From Methyloligella sp. GL2 (GTDB lineage: Bacteria > Pseudomonadota > Alphaproteobacteria > Rhizobiales > Methyloligellaceae), in NCBI RefSeq assembly GCF_013341275.1, contig NZ_CP054476.1:943501-1007500 (forward strand): DNA of 64,000 nt, read 5' to 3'. Shown here piece by piece: positions 36,398-45,648 of the stretch. Position numbers and translations under genes: made by a program. The notes beneath the pieces are model-generated. The model had not been told where the DNA came from. It made no database searches and saw only the letters and a program-made list of their open reading frames with translations. Position 1 is the first letter of the stretch; each line of letters starts with the position of its first letter.

Positions 36398-37768
36398 ATG
36401 AGTGACGCCCCCGACGATCATGAGAAGAACCGGTTAAGCGCCCGCGCCATGCGTTACGGCAAGGTGGGGGCCAATGTTGGCGGGGTTGCGGCGCGCATGG
36501 CCGTGCGCCGCGCCTTTGGTCTCGACCCCGAACGCGACAAGGATGCCGCGGCGCTGGCCGCCGCGCTTGGCGGGCTTAAGGGGCCGATGATGAAGGTGGC
36601 GCAGCTGCTTGCCACCATCCCCGAAGCGCTGCCGGCCGAATATGCCGCGGAGCTCGGCCAGCTGCAAAGTCAGGCGCCGGCCATGGGCTGGCCTTTCGTG
36701 CGCCGGCGCATGAGCACCGAGCTCGGCCCCGACTGGGAGGGGAAGTTCGCCGAATTCGAGCGGACTGCGGCGGCCTCCGCCTCGCTCGGCCAGGTGCATA
36801 AGGCGCGAGCCCATGACGGGCGGCGCCTGGCGGTGAAGCTGCAATATCCGGATATGCAGTCGGCGGTGGAGGCCGACCTCACCCAGCTCGGCATTCTGTT
36901 CTCGATCCATAAGCGGATGAGCCCGGCGATCGACACCTCCGAGATGCGCACCGAGATCGCCGCGCGGCTGCGCGAAGAGCTGGATTACCAGCTGGAGGCG
37001 AAGCACATGGCGCTCTATGGGCGCATCTTCGCCGGCGATGCGCTGATCCGCGTGCCGGAGGTGTTGCCCGAACTCTCCACCAAGCGCCTTCTCACCATGA
37101 CCTGGCTCGACGGGGCGTCGCTGCTCGATTATCGCGAGCATCCTCTGGAGGACCGGAACCGCATCGCCGAGGCGATGTTCCGCGCCTGGTGGTATCCGTT
37201 CAGCCATTACGGGATCATCCATGGTGACCCGCATTTAGGCAATTACACGGTGTTCGAGGAGGACGGCAAAGCTGCCGGCATCAACCTGCTCGACTATGGC
37301 TGCATGCGCAGCTTTCAGCCGAAATTCGTGCAAGGGGTGGTCGATCTCTACAACGGCCTGTTGCGCGAAGACCGCGACCTGATCGTGCATGCCTACGAGA
37401 CCTGGGGCTTCACCGGGCTCAAGCCAGAGGTCATCGACGTCCTGAATATCTGGGCGAAGTTCATCTACGGCCCGATGCTGGAAGACCGGGTGCGCTCCAT
37501 CGCCGAAGGGGCGAGCCCCGCCTCATACGGACGCCAGGAGGCCTTCAAGGTGCATCAGGCCTTGCGCGAGAAAGGGCCGGTGAAGGTGCCGCGGGAATTC
37601 GTGTTCATGGACCGGGCGGCGATCGGGCTCGGCGGGGTGTTCCTGCATCTCAATGCGGAGCTGAACTATTTTAGGCTGTTCAACGCCGCCATCGCCGGCT
37701 CCGGCGAAGCCGAGGTGGCCGCGCGGCAGAACGAGGCGTTTGGGGCTACGGGCGTGCCTCTGCCTTGA
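36398..37768 (+). CDS. ABC1/UbiB (AarF) family atypical kinase
   Basis: This 456-residue protein has the family motifs: KGPMMKVAQLLATIPEALP (the KxGQ-type region, here with K-V-A-Q), AAASASLGQVHKA (the A-rich nucleotide loop), the lysine in LAVKLQYP, the EELDYQLEA helix, HGDPHLGNY and the metal Asp in LLDYGCMR. Relatives support ubiquinone synthesis or lipid homeostasis and act as ATPases. No ubi genes are adjacent. The GQ-to-AQ-like change in the first motif deserves a check against homologues. Confidence 0.92.
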   Translation: MSDAPDDHEKNRLSARAMRYGKVGANVGGVAARMAVRRAFGLDPERDKDAAALAAALGGLKGPMMKVAQLLATIPEALPAEYAAELGQLQSQAPAMGWPFVRRRMSTELGPDWEGKFAEFERTAAASASLGQVHKARAHDGRRLAVKLQYPDMQSAVEADLTQLGILFSIHKRMSPAIDTSEMRTEIAARLREELDYQLEAKHMALYGRIFAGDALIRVPEVLPELSTKRLLTMTWLDGASLLDYREHPLEDRNRIAEAMFRAWWYPFSHYGIIHGDPHLGNYTVFEEDGKAAGINLLDYGCMRSFQPKFVQGVVDLYNGLLREDRDLIVHAYETWGFTGLKPEVIDVLNIWAKFIYGPMLEDRVRSIAEGASPASYGRQEAFKVHQALREKGPVKVPREFVFMDRAAIGLGGVFLHLNAELNYFRLFNAAIAGSGEAEVAARQNEAFGATGVPLP

Positions 37769-37863
37769 GGGGGGAGTCCTTGGCACTAGCTAGGAACGGC
37801 GAGGGAATTGACTGCAACCTCTAGTTACCATAGCGTCCAGCACACCAGGTAAATGGGGGCGTT

Positions 37864-38298
37864 ATGGGGTTGGGGTGGAGAGCAGTATCGCGTACTGCAA
37901 TTTGGTTTTTGGCTGTGCTCGTAGCGTTGCTTCCGATAGTGACCGCCGCAAAGACGGGCTTCTTTGAAGGCTCTAGTTTGTTCGAAAAAATTCGTTCTGC
38001 AGGGCTCATGCGTGACCTTGTTTTTCTGGCCGTAGTTGCGGCTGTCGGGTCAGTTACAGAGATCGTTTATCACATTGCAACTAAAGGATTTTCGCTGCCC
38101 GACTGGGCAAGAGCGGTTGCAATCCTGGGTAGTTGTTACTTTATATACGTCATCGTATACGGCACGGTAAGGTTCTCCTTGCTAGTCAGTTCTGGACAGC
38201 CGGCGACGGAAACAGATGTTTCGTCAGACGTTACGTTCGTAGGAACCTGCCTTGTAATGGTTCTTTTTGCGCAATTGGCTGTGGACCTGACGGAATAG
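37864..38298 (+). CDS. Membrane protein of unknown function, atypical base composition
   Basis: This 144-residue protein has four predicted helices: TAIWFLAVLVALLPIVTAA, DLVFLAVVAAVGSVTEIVY, AVAILGSCYFIYVIVYGTV and VTFVGTCLVMVLFAQLAV. I do not recognise it. Codon use is visibly less GC-rich than in neighbouring genes (many TTT, ATA, GTA codons), consistent with horizontal acquisition. It opens a run of small genes reading the same way. Confidence 0.7.
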   Translation: MGLGWRAVSRTAIWFLAVLVALLPIVTAAKTGFFEGSSLFEKIRSAGLMRDLVFLAVVAAVGSVTEIVYHIATKGFSLPDWARAVAILGSCYFIYVIVYGTVRFSLLVSSGQPATETDVSSDVTFVGTCLVMVLFAQLAVDLTE

Positions 38299-38319
38299 TG
38301 GCGCGGAAAGAGAGGACTT

Positions 38320-38481
38320 GTGTTGGATTTTCTATTTTCGCCAGATGGTGCGGTCATCGTGAGCACGATAACCCTCGTCCTAGTGGTGGCCATTTTTGCG
38401 CTTCGCTTCGCTCTGCCTCAACACTCGCGCGAAACGTTGTGGCGATTATATCATGGGCTTCTGTCGCCTCTTCATAAGTGA
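38320..38481 (+). CDS. 53-residue single-pass membrane protein
   Basis: The frame encodes LDFLFSPDGAVIVSTITLVL and on through a hydrophobic helix (VVAIFALRFAL), ending in a short basic tail. Start is GTG 38320 or, with better spacing from GAGAGGA, TTG 38323. The TGA overlaps the GTG of the next gene by 3 nt, supporting translation of both. It is shorter than usual annotation limits and unknown. Confidence 0.55.
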   Translation: MLDFLFSPDGAVIVSTITLVLVVAIFALRFALPQHSRETLWRLYHGLLSPLHK

Positions 38482-38810
38482 GGACGGTGAGACGATTCTT
38501 GTCCGATCCGCACGTTGTCGCCTACCCTAGCTATTCAGCTCGCATGGCTCCTGATCCCGAACTCAGAGCCCAAATGGCAGAGATCCTCCGCGAGGACTGG
38601 GACCCCATCGGGATTCGCGATGTTCCGGCGGCGTCGGATGAGTATGACGACTACGCGCCGGGCTTGGCGGCCAAGCTGCTATCGGGGGCCTCGCTGCAAG
38701 AGCTCACCGAGGCTTTGCTCAGAATAGAAACCGAGAGTATCGGCTTGGAGGGCGATCGCGCCCGTGCGGCGGAGATCGCGGCGAAGCTGACGATGCTCAG
38801 CCAGAGCTGA
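38478..38810 (+). CDS. Small soluble protein of unknown function (DWDPIG motif)
   Basis: The 110 residues include EILREDWDPIGIRDVPAASD, EYDDYAPGLAAKLLSGA and LTEALLRIETESIGLEGDR. I recall this pattern in many small bacterial hypothetical proteins of about 85-95 residues, so translation might instead start at the internal ATG (MAPDPELRAQ, 38544). With GTG 38478 it is coupled to the 53-residue gene. A terminator follows 33 nt after the stop. Confidence 0.72.
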   Translation: MRTVRRFLSDPHVVAYPSYSARMAPDPELRAQMAEILREDWDPIGIRDVPAASDEYDDYAPGLAAKLLSGASLQELTEALLRIETESIGLEGDRARAAEIAAKLTMLSQS

Positions 38811-38843
38811 GCATCGTCCCTCGGTCCACCTCGCCAAAAAATA

Positions 38844-38864
38844 GCCCGCGCGAAGCGGGCCTTT
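38844..38864 (+). terminator. Intrinsic terminator
   Basis: GCCCGC/GCGGGC around GCGAA, followed by CTTTT on the plus strand and preceded by an A-run (CCAAAAAATA) that gives a T-run on the minus strand. It can serve the small genes on the left and the secreted protein on the right. Confidence 0.8.
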
Positions 38865-38893
38865 TAGGAGGGGGACTGATGGTGAGGTGGTCG

Positions 38894-39040
38894 CTACCGA
38901 CCGCCTGGCCGCTGGTCTGCAGCGCGGTCGCCGCAGATCGAGCCGTCCTTGGCGGTTTGCCAAGCATGATCACAATTGCCGGCCAAGGCCGATCCGGCTC
39001 CCAGCGCCGTGAGAACGGCGAACAGAATTGCAGTTCGCAT
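38894..39040 (-). CDS. 48-residue secreted protein
   Basis: The reverse strand reads MRTAILFAVLTALGAGSALA, a clear signal peptide, then a short mature part GNCDHAWQTAKDGSICGDRA ending RPGGR. The two cysteines in the mature part may form a disulfide. AAAGGGAGATGCGATC precedes the ATG. Too short for standard gene callers; I recall similar mature segments in rhizobial hypothetical proteins. Function unknown. Confidence 0.72.
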   Translation of the reverse strand: MRTAILFAVLTALGAGSALAGNCDHAWQTAKDGSICGDRAADQRPGGR

Positions 39041-39188
39041 GATCGCATCTCCCTTTCCGTGAGCACGTGCGACTATGGGCGATGCGCAACCTAAAGTCGA
39101 TGCAAATCATTATATACAACTTTTAAGAGAGAGCCGTCTTGGCACACGGCTACTGCCGTCAACTGTCAGCGCTTTGCCGTCGGGCTCG

Positions 39189-39293
39189 TGGATCACCGGG
39201 ACAAGCCCGGTGATGACGACCTCGGCTGGGCGTCGGGGCGTGCATTGCGCCGCGGTAACGGCATGGATGCCCGGATCAAATCCGGGCATGACG
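39189..39293. repeat. Two intergenic palindromic repeats, type B
   Basis: The units are 39189-39219 (GGATCACCGGGACAAGCCCG and on, ending GATGACG) and 39264-39293 (TGGATGCCCGGATCAAATCC, then GGGCATGACG). Each is a hairpin of about 30 bp ending in ATGACG. They belong to the same family as the units at 47.5-47.9, 59.5 and 62.4 kb. The surrounding 39041-39439 holds no gene apart from these. Confidence 0.85.
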
Positions 39294-39439
39294 ATTGAGG
39301 GGGCGGGCGGAACGGGAAAAGTCCCGAACTGCAACAACAGCACAAGGACGGATTGCCGCAACGTCCGGCTTTGTGCTATCTGCGAAAAACAATCAGAATT
39401 CAAACACGACCAATCAGGTTCAGTCCTGGGGGAAACAAT

Positions 39440-39583
39440 ATGAAAATCGATCGGGCCGAGTGCCATCCCGCAATGGATTACGACGAGCATGAGCGGAGCT
39501 ATCAGCTCTTCATCAAGATGAGCCTTATCGTGGGCTCCGGCGTCGTCCTGCTGATGATCTTCCTGGCGCTTTTCGTCGCGTAA
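39440..39583 (+). CDS. aa3-type cytochrome c oxidase subunit IV
   Basis: A 47-residue protein: a polar N-terminus with MDYDEHERSYQLFIK, then one membrane helix SLIVGSGVVLLMIFLALFVA. This is the bacterial aa3 oxidase subunit IV signature (COX4_pro_2). It contacts the oxidase core but is usually encoded away from it, beside the transhydrogenase genes, as here. GGGGGAAACAAT precedes the ATG. Confidence 0.88.
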   Translation: MKIDRAECHPAMDYDEHERSYQLFIKMSLIVGSGVVLLMIFLALFVA

Positions 39584-39687
39584 GGTTTCTGCCGCCTTCT
39601 CCTGGCGGCATATCACTCCCAAATTTTTTCCTGGAAACGCTGAAGGTTCGAAGTCGGGCCTTTCTGCAAAGCAACGGAAACCGCGCG

Positions 39688-40911
39688 ATGATTACAATCG
39701 GTGTGCCGGCCGAAGGGCCGGACGAGCCGCGGATCGGGCTTAGCCCCGAGACTGCCAAGCGGCTGACTAAAAACGGCGCCAAAATTCAGGTCGCCTCGGG
39801 CGCAGGAACGCGCTCTCACTTCTCCGACACAGATTTCAAAGATGCCGGCGCCACTATCGTGAAAGATAGTGCGGCTGCGGTGAAGGGTGCCGACGTGGTG
39901 TTCACGGTGCGGCGGCCTTCGGCCACGCTGGTTCGCGGGATGAAGAAGGACGCGCTGCTGATCGGCATGCTCGATCCCTTCTCGGACGCGAAGGGGCTGG
40001 AGACGCTGGCCAAGACCGGCGTCGATCTGTTCTCCATGGAGCTGATGCCCCGGATCACCCGGGCGCAGTCGATGGACGTGCTGTCCTCGCAATCGAACCT
40101 CGCCGGCTACAAGGCGGTGGTGGATGCGGCGGCCGCCTTCGGGCGGGCGCTGCCGATGATGATGACCGCCGCGGGCACGGTGCCGGCGGCAAAGGTCTTT
40201 GTCATGGGGGCCGGCGTCGCCGGCCTGCAGGCCATCGCCACGGCGCGGCGTCTGGGGGCGGTGGTCACCGCCACGGATGTGCGCCCGGCGGCGAAGGAGC
40301 AGGTTGAGTCCTTGGGGGCGAAGTTCATCGCCGTGGAGGACGAGGAGTTCAAACAGGCGGAGACGGCGGGCGGCTACGCCAAGCAGATGTCCGCCGAATA
40401 CCAGAAGAAGCAGGCGGAACTTATCGCCGAGCACGTCAAAGCCCAGGACATCGTCATCACCACGGCGCTGATCCCGGGGCGGCCGGCGCCGAAGCTTCTG
40501 ACCCGCGCCATGGTGGAAAGCATGAAGTCGGGCTCGATCGTCGTCGATCTGGCGGTGGAGCGCGGCGGCAATGTCGAGGGCGCCAAGCCCGGCGAGGTCA
40601 TCCAGCACGACGGGGTGACCATCATGGGCAAGTTCAACCTTCCCGGCTTGATCCCGGTCAACGCTTCCAGCCTCTACGCCAAGAACCTCACCTCCTTCCT
40701 CGATGTGATGATCGACAAGGAGAGCAAGGAACTGGCGCTCGACTGGGACGATGAGGTGATCAAGGGAACGGCGATCGCCAAGGATGGCGAGATCGTCAAC
40801 GCCATGGTGGCCGACCAGCTGGTCGGCGGCGGCGCGAGCCCGGCTGCGAAAAAGCCGAGCGCGGCGGCGAAAACACCGGCGAAACCGAACCCCGAGGGAG
40901 GAAGCAAATGA
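39688..40911 (+). CDS. pntAA: NAD(P) transhydrogenase subunit alpha, part 1 (domain I)
   Basis: This 407-residue soluble NAD(H)-binding component has [20 protein letters not shown] at the start, [20 protein letters not shown] (the mobile NAD region) and the Rossmann motif [13 protein letters not shown]. The C-terminal 30 residues are a Lys/Ala/Pro linker ([17 protein letters not shown]) replacing the membrane part found in single-chain PntA. The ATG of pntAB overlaps the stop by 4 nt. The three-polypeptide arrangement matches Rhodospirillum-type enzymes. Couples proton flux to NADPH formation. Confidence 0.96.
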   Translation: MITIGVPAEGPDEPRIGLSPETAKRLTKNGAKIQVASGAGTRSHFSDTDFKDAGATIVKDSAAAVKGADVVFTVRRPSATLVRGMKKDALLIGMLDPFSDAKGLETLAKTGVDLFSMELMPRITRAQSMDVLSSQSNLAGYKAVVDAAAAFGRALPMMMTAAGTVPAAKVFVMGAGVAGLQAIATARRLGAVVTATDVRPAAKEQVESLGAKFIAVEDEEFKQAETAGGYAKQMSAEYQKKQAELIAEHVKAQDIVITTALIPGRPAPKLLTRAMVESMKSGSIVVDLAVERGGNVEGAKPGEVIQHDGVTIMGKFNLPGLIPVNASSLYAKNLTSFLDVMIDKESKELALDWDDEVIKGTAIAKDGEIVNAMVADQLVGGGASPAAKKPSAAAKTPAKPNPEGGSK

Positions 40912-41351
40912 CCTGGAAGCGCATCTTGATGACGCTTGCCGTCCTCGCCTTAGGGGCGGCGGCGCTTGGAGCGTTCAACGATCCGGCCCTGGCGCAAGAG
41001 GCCGGGAGCCAAGCAGCAGGACAAGCAGGGGGGCACGGCGATCTGCATGATTTCGTGTTCCGCTTCTCGATCTTCGTGCTGGCGGTGTTCGTCGGCTATT
41101 ACGTGGTCTGGGCGGTGACGCCTGCGCTGCACACGCCGCTGATGGCGGTGACCAATGCGATCTCCTCGGTGATCGTGGTGGGCGCGCTGCTGGCGGTCTC
41201 GGTGGAAGTGGGCGATGCGCTCAGCTCCACCAATAGCTGGATCGCCAAGCTCTTGGGGCTTGCGGCGCTGATCCTAGCCAGCATCAACATCTTCGGCGGC
41301 TTCCTGGTCACCCAGCGCATGCTCGCCATGTACAAGCGGAAGGATCGCTAG
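40908..41351 (+). CDS. pntAB: NAD(P) transhydrogenase subunit alpha, part 2 (membrane)
   Basis: In this 147-residue protein, the N-terminal hydrophobic stretch and Gln/Gly-rich linker precede three membrane helices typical of Pnt[42 protein letters not shown] and [20 protein letters not shown]. The [10 protein letters not shown] and [14 protein letters not shown] stretches are family signatures. The first 25 residues resemble a signal peptide, longer than in many PntAB proteins. Overlaps pntAA and ends 2 nt before pntB. Confidence 0.95.
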   Translation: MTWKRILMTLAVLALGAAALGAFNDPALAQEAGSQAAGQAGGHGDLHDFVFRFSIFVLAVFVGYYVVWAVTPALHTPLMAVTNAISSVIVVGALLAVSVEVGDALSSTNSWIAKLLGLAALILASINIFGGFLVTQRMLAMYKRKDR

Positions 41352-41353
41352 CC

Positions 41354-42751
41354 ATGAATAGCGAATTCGTACCGCTGATCTATCTGCTTGCGAGCGTTCT
41401 GTTCATCCTGGCGCTACGCGGGCTTTCCTCTCCGGAGACGTCGCGCCGGGGCAATTATATCGGCATGGTCGGCATGGCCATCGCCATCGTCACCACGCTG
41501 GCGGTGGCCCAGCCGGAAGATCCGGTCACCTGGGCGATGATCGTGGGCGGCATTGCCGTCGGCGGGACCATCGGCGCGGTGATCGCTCGCCGTATCGCCA
41601 TGACGGCGATGCCGGAGCTGGTGGCCGCCTTCCACAGCCTGGTCGGCCTTGCGGCCGTGCTGGTGGCGGGCTCGGCCTTCTATGCGCCGGAAGCTTTCGG
41701 CATCGGCGCGCCGGGGGCGATCCATGCCTCCAGCCTGGTGGAGATGTCGCTCGGTGTGGCCATCGGTGCCGTCACCTTCACCGGCTCGATCATCGCCTTC
41801 GCCAAGCTTTCGGGGCGTATGTCGGGCAAGCCGATCACCCTGCCGGGGCGCCATCTGATCAATATCGCGCTGGCCGCGGGGCTGATCGCCTTGGTGGTGA
41901 TGTTCTGTCAGCAGCAGACGGCGGAGCTGTTCTGGGCCATCGCCGGCCTGTCCTTGCTGCTCGGTATCCTGATCATCATCCCGATCGGCGGTGCCGATAT
42001 GCCGGTGGTGGTCTCGATGCTCAACTCCTATTCGGGTTGGGCGGCGGCCGGTATCGGCTTCACCCTGGGCAACACGGCGCTGATCGTCACCGGCGCGCTG
42101 GTCGGCTCCTCGGGCGCGATCCTCTCCTACATCATGTGCAAGGGCATGAACCGCTCCTTCATCTCGGTGATCCTGGGCGGCTTCGGCGGCGAGACGGCGG
42201 GACCGGCCGGCGGCGACGGCGAGCAGAAGCCGGTGAAGCTCGGCTCGGCGGAGGATGCGGCCTTCCTGATGAAGAACGCCTCCAAGGTGATCATCGTCCC
42301 CGGCTACGGCATGGCGGTGGCGCAGGCGCAGCATGCCTTGCGCGAGATGGCCGACAAGCTGAAGGCGGCGGGCGTCGAGGTGAAATACGCCATTCACCCG
42401 GTGGCGGGGCGCATGCCCGGCCATATGAACGTGCTGCTGGCCGAGGCGCAGGTGCCCTATGACGAGGTGTTCGAGCTGGACGACATCAACAGCGAGTTCC
42501 CGCAGACCGACGTGGTCTATGTGATCGGCGCCAATGACGTCACCAACCCGTCCGCTGAGGACGATCCGTCATCGCCGATCTACGGCATGCCGGTGCTGGA
42601 GGTCTGGAAGGCGGGCACGGTGCTGTTCAACAAGCGCTCGCTCGCCTCCGGCTATGCCGGCATAGACAATCCGCTGTTCTATCGCGACAACACCATGATG
42701 GTGCTCGGCGATGCGAAGAAGATGACGGAATCGATCGTCAAGGATCTTTAG
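41354..42751 (+). CDS. pntB: NAD(P) transhydrogenase subunit beta
   Basis: This 465-residue protein has about nine N-terminal membrane helices including FTGSIIAFAKLSGRMSGKPI and the proton-channel region. The soluble NADP-binding domain III follows from about 280 with VIIVPGYGMAVAQAQHALRE, HPVAGRMPGHMNVLLAEAQV, GANDVTNPSA and KRSLASGYAGIDNPLFY. Completes the pnt operon; a 15-bp hairpin follows 53 nt later. Confidence 0.97.
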   Translation: MNSEFVPLIYLLASVLFILALRGLSSPETSRRGNYIGMVGMAIAIVTTLAVAQPEDPVTWAMIVGGIAVGGTIGAVIARRIAMTAMPELVAAFHSLVGLAAVLVAGSAFYAPEAFGIGAPGAIHASSLVEMSLGVAIGAVTFTGSIIAFAKLSGRMSGKPITLPGRHLINIALAAGLIALVVMFCQQQTAELFWAIAGLSLLLGILIIIPIGGADMPVVVSMLNSYSGWAAAGIGFTLGNTALIVTGALVGSSGAILSYIMCKGMNRSFISVILGGFGGETAGPAGGDGEQKPVKLGSAEDAAFLMKNASKVIIVPGYGMAVAQAQHALREMADKLKAAGVEVKYAIHPVAGRMPGHMNVLLAEAQVPYDEVFELDDINSEFPQTDVVYVIGANDVTNPSAEDDPSSPIYGMPVLEVWKAGTVLFNKRSLASGYAGIDNPLFYRDNTMMVLGDAKKMTESIVKDL

Positions 42752-42804
42752 CGCCAGGCGCGCGCCTTCCCGGGCGCGACCTCTCTCTGCAGACACAGCG
42801 TTTG

Positions 42805-42838
42805 AATCACCCCGGCAGAAATCTCTGCCGGGGTGATT
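42805..42838 (+). terminator. Perfect hairpin after pntB, probable transcription end
   Basis: AATCACCCCGGCAGA pairs perfectly with TCTGCCGGGGTGATT around a 4-nt loop. No T-run follows on the plus strand, so it may stabilise the mRNA 3' end or need Rho. Confidence 0.6.
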
Positions 42839-42919
42839 GCGTTCGGTCCGCCGAACGCGACTAGCAAGGTAGTTAATTTCTATCTATAGTTGTGACGTGG
42901 CAACGTTGGGAGGTTGGCC

Positions 42920-44575
42920 ATGCTCAAGAAAATCTCGCATGCCGGCGGCGTGACCGACACCGATGAAGTGTTGTTTGCGACCGCCTTCGGTTATCTGTTT
43001 CCCGAGCTTGCGCGGTCGCCGCGAGCTCTCTTGCAGGAGGGGCAGGACACGGTCCGCGAGCTTTTGGAGCTCGGCGAGGCGATGGCGGTGGATACGGGCA
43101 AGCCGCCGAAAGACTCCGAAATTCCTTCGGTTTTCACCTATCTCGGTCAATTCATCGACCACGACCTCACCGCACGCACCGACCGGGAGACGACGGCGAG
43201 CGAGGTGTTCGCGCCCGATGGCGGCTCGTTGCCGATCAAGCCGCGAAGCCCCGAGGAGATCGTCACGACGCTGAAGAACGGGCGGCGTCCGCAGCTCGAT
43301 CTCGACAGCGCCTATGGAGATGGCCCCTCATTCCTCTATCAGAACGGTGAGCCTGCGCCCGGCAGCAGCACGGTTGCGCAGGATCTCTACGATTCGGATC
43401 TGAAATTCCGGCTCCAGAGCTACAAGACGAAGTCGATCATCGACCTGCACCGGCCGCGCTCCAACCAGGATCATCCGCGCCCCAACGACCGTATGGCGCT
43501 GATCTCCGATATGCGGAACGATGAGAACGTCAATGTCAGCCAGCTCCATGCCGCGTTCCTGGCCTTCCATAACGCCATCATGGACGGTCTGGAGATGGAG
43601 AATAAGAGCCGCCGGAGCAAGAAATTCAGTCTGACGCAGCGCTTCGCGCAGGCCCGGCAATATGTCCGTTGGACCTATCAATACATCGTCGTCGAGCAAT
43701 ATCTGCGGACGGTGTGCATCCCGGAGGTCGTGATCGACGTCAAACGGAACGGCCCTGCCTTCTACGGGCCGGTGAGCGGTGGGCTGCCGCTCTTCATGCC
43801 GCTGGAATTTTCCGTGGCGGGCTTCCGTTTCGGCCATTCCATGATCCGGCCGAGCTATAAGCTCCGCGGCGCCGAACGCCGCGTCGAGACGCTTCTCGAT
43901 GTCTCCAGCTCGGAAAAAGAGGAGAAGGATAGACTGCTGCGGTTCAACCGCAGCGGCCCGGATGCGTGGCGGCTGGAGGAGAAGTTCACCGTCAATTGGA
44001 AAGACTTCGTGGGCGCGAATCCCGCCAATAAGGCCCGGCCGATCGACAGCTTGCTGGCGGCCGGGCTCGGCCAGCTCCCCGGCATGGGCGGGCTGACGGT
44101 GATGGCGCATCTCGCCAAGCGCAATCTGATCCGCGGCTTCTCGTTGAATATCCCGACCGGGCAGGCAGTGGCGGCGGCTTTCGGTGTGGTGCCGCTCACG
44201 CCGAAGGAAATTCGGGATGCCGAGAGCGACGGGATCGGCAATGTCCTGGATAAGACCAGCTTCATGGAGCGGACGCCGCTTTGGTATTACATCCTGCGGG
44301 AATCGGCGGTTCAGTGCGGCGGCAATTCGCTTGGTGTGATCGGGAGCCATATCGTGGCGGAGACGATTATCGGCCTGCTCAAGAAGGATCCAAACAGCTA
44401 CCTCAACCAGTACGGTGTGGCGCGGAACATCTCCAAGGACGGCATCGAAGTCCCGACCAAGGATGGCCGGGTCTGCGTCGGCTCGATCGAGGGATTGCTG
44501 CATGTGGCAGGGGTGTTCCCGGAAGGGAGAACGGCTGTGAAGCAGGTGAAACCTCGCAGACGCCTCGGCTCCTAA
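42920..44575 (+). CDS. Animal-type haem peroxidase family protein
   Basis: In this 551-residue protein, the distal His lies in YLGQFIDHDLTARTD (about residue 85) and the catalytic Arg and proximal His in FRFGHSMIRPSYKL. These place it in the peroxidase-cyclooxygenase superfamily (An_peroxidase). There is no signal peptide. I use ATG 42920 with GGGAGG 6 nt upstream; a TTG two codons earlier is not needed. Bacterial members of this family are scattered and poorly studied. No partner gene is adjacent; it follows the pnt operon with its own promoter region. Confidence 0.9.
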   Translation: MLKKISHAGGVTDTDEVLFATAFGYLFPELARSPRALLQEGQDTVRELLELGEAMAVDTGKPPKDSEIPSVFTYLGQFIDHDLTARTDRETTASEVFAPDGGSLPIKPRSPEEIVTTLKNGRRPQLDLDSAYGDGPSFLYQNGEPAPGSSTVAQDLYDSDLKFRLQSYKTKSIIDLHRPRSNQDHPRPNDRMALISDMRNDENVNVSQLHAAFLAFHNAIMDGLEMENKSRRSKKFSLTQRFAQARQYVRWTYQYIVVEQYLRTVCIPEVVIDVKRNGPAFYGPVSGGLPLFMPLEFSVAGFRFGHSMIRPSYKLRGAERRVETLLDVSSSEKEEKDRLLRFNRSGPDAWRLEEKFTVNWKDFVGANPANKARPIDSLLAAGLGQLPGMGGLTVMAHLAKRNLIRGFSLNIPTGQAVAAAFGVVPLTPKEIRDAESDGIGNVLDKTSFMERTPLWYYILRESAVQCGGNSLGVIGSHIVAETIIGLLKKDPNSYLNQYGVARNISKDGIEVPTKDGRVCVGSIEGLLHVAGVFPEGRTAVKQVKPRRRLGS

Positions 44576-44714
44576 GCCTTCTGCGCCAACCGGACACCGC
44601 ATCTTTCAAGCGGAGCCGTCTTCCCGGCGAAACGGTCTTTCCAGCGGCAACCCTCTGGCAAGCATGATCGCTCCTGCGCCCAATTGCGGCTTTGTAATCT
44701 AGGGCTGTCAGAGT

Positions 44715-45584
44715 ATGTCTCGCCCTATGCTTGTGAAACTGCTGCTGCTTTTCGTGGTCGCCTATGCGCTTGTCTGCCTTGCCGGCCGCAAGGTGCACCG
44801 TCACTTCGTCTATGTGCCGGATAAGACCTATGTCACGCCGGAGGAGGCGGGGCTCGAGGGCGTCCGGGAGGTCAGGCTGAAGACGCCTGACGGGGTGACG
44901 CTGATCGCCTGGTACAAGGCGGCGCCGGCGGGCAAGCCGACCCTTCTCTATTTCACCGGCAATGGCGGCTCGGTGGCGACCCATGCGGCGAAATTCGCCG
45001 AGATCGTCGATGCGGGCTACGGCCTCTTGATGTTGAACTACCGCGGTTACGGTGGATCGGAAGGGCGCCCGACGGAGGCCGACAATGTCGCCGATGCGGG
45101 GCTGGCCTATGCCTATCTACGAGAGCAGGGCGTGCCAGCCGACGAGATCGTCGCTTACGGCGAATCGCTCGGCACCTCGGTGGCGACCCAGCTGGCCACC
45201 GGTCACGACGTGAAGGCGCTGGTGCTGGAAGCCCCGTTCAACACCATCGTCGATGTGGGGCGGCGGCGCTGGTGGTTCCTGCCGCTTCGCCTGGTGATGG
45301 TCGATCAGTACCGCTCGCAGGATTATATCGGCGATGTCCGCGTGCCGCTCTTCGTGGTGCACGGGACGGAGGACAGCGTGATTCCGCTCGCCCTGGCCGA
45401 AAAGCTGTTCGCCGCGGCGAAGCAGCCGAAGGAGATGGAGATCTTTCCGGAGGCGGATCACAACGATCTCTACGAATATGGCGCCTTCCGCGCCATCGAC
45501 CGCTTCCTGCAAAGCCTGGATGCCAAGCCGCAAGCCCGCAGCAGCAACGCAAAGAAGCCCGCAACAGCAAAGGCTGCGGGCTAA
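44715..45584 (+). CDS. Alpha/beta hydrolase, BEM46/YfhR type, membrane-anchored
   Basis: This 289-residue protein has an N-terminal membrane helix (LVKLLLLFVVAYALVCLAG), then the hydrolase fold: LLYFTGNGGSVATHA, LMLNYRGYGGSEG, nucleophile AYGESLGTSVAT, acid in HGTEDSVIPL and His in PEADHNDLYEYG. Probably periplasm-facing; substrate unknown. The 3' end encodes a Lys/Ala tail and forms one arm of an rRNA-like hairpin GCCCGCA...TGCGGGC at about 45557-45582. Confidence 0.9.
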   Translation: MSRPMLVKLLLLFVVAYALVCLAGRKVHRHFVYVPDKTYVTPEEAGLEGVREVRLKTPDGVTLIAWYKAAPAGKPTLLYFTGNGGSVATHAAKFAEIVDAGYGLLMLNYRGYGGSEGRPTEADNVADAGLAYAYLREQGVPADEIVAYGESLGTSVATQLATGHDVKALVLEAPFNTIVDVGRRRWWFLPLRLVMVDQYRSQDYIGDVRVPLFVVHGTEDSVIPLALAEKLFAAAKQPKEMEIFPEADHNDLYEYGAFRAIDRFLQSLDAKPQARSSNAKKPATAKAAG

Positions 45585-45591
45585 CGAAAGC

Positions 45592-45612
45592 GGCCGGAGC
45601 TTGCCTCCGGCC
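45592..45612. terminator. Hairpin between convergent hydrolase and rpsU genes
   Basis: GGCCGGAG/CTCCGGCC around CTTGC, 8 nt after the hydrolase stop and 37 nt after the rpsU stop on the other strand. Short T-tracts on both sides (CCTTACC; GCTTTCG on minus). Likely serves both genes. Confidence 0.6.
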
Positions 45613-45648
45613 TTACCTGCAATGGATCGATTACGAGCTTAGCGCGCC

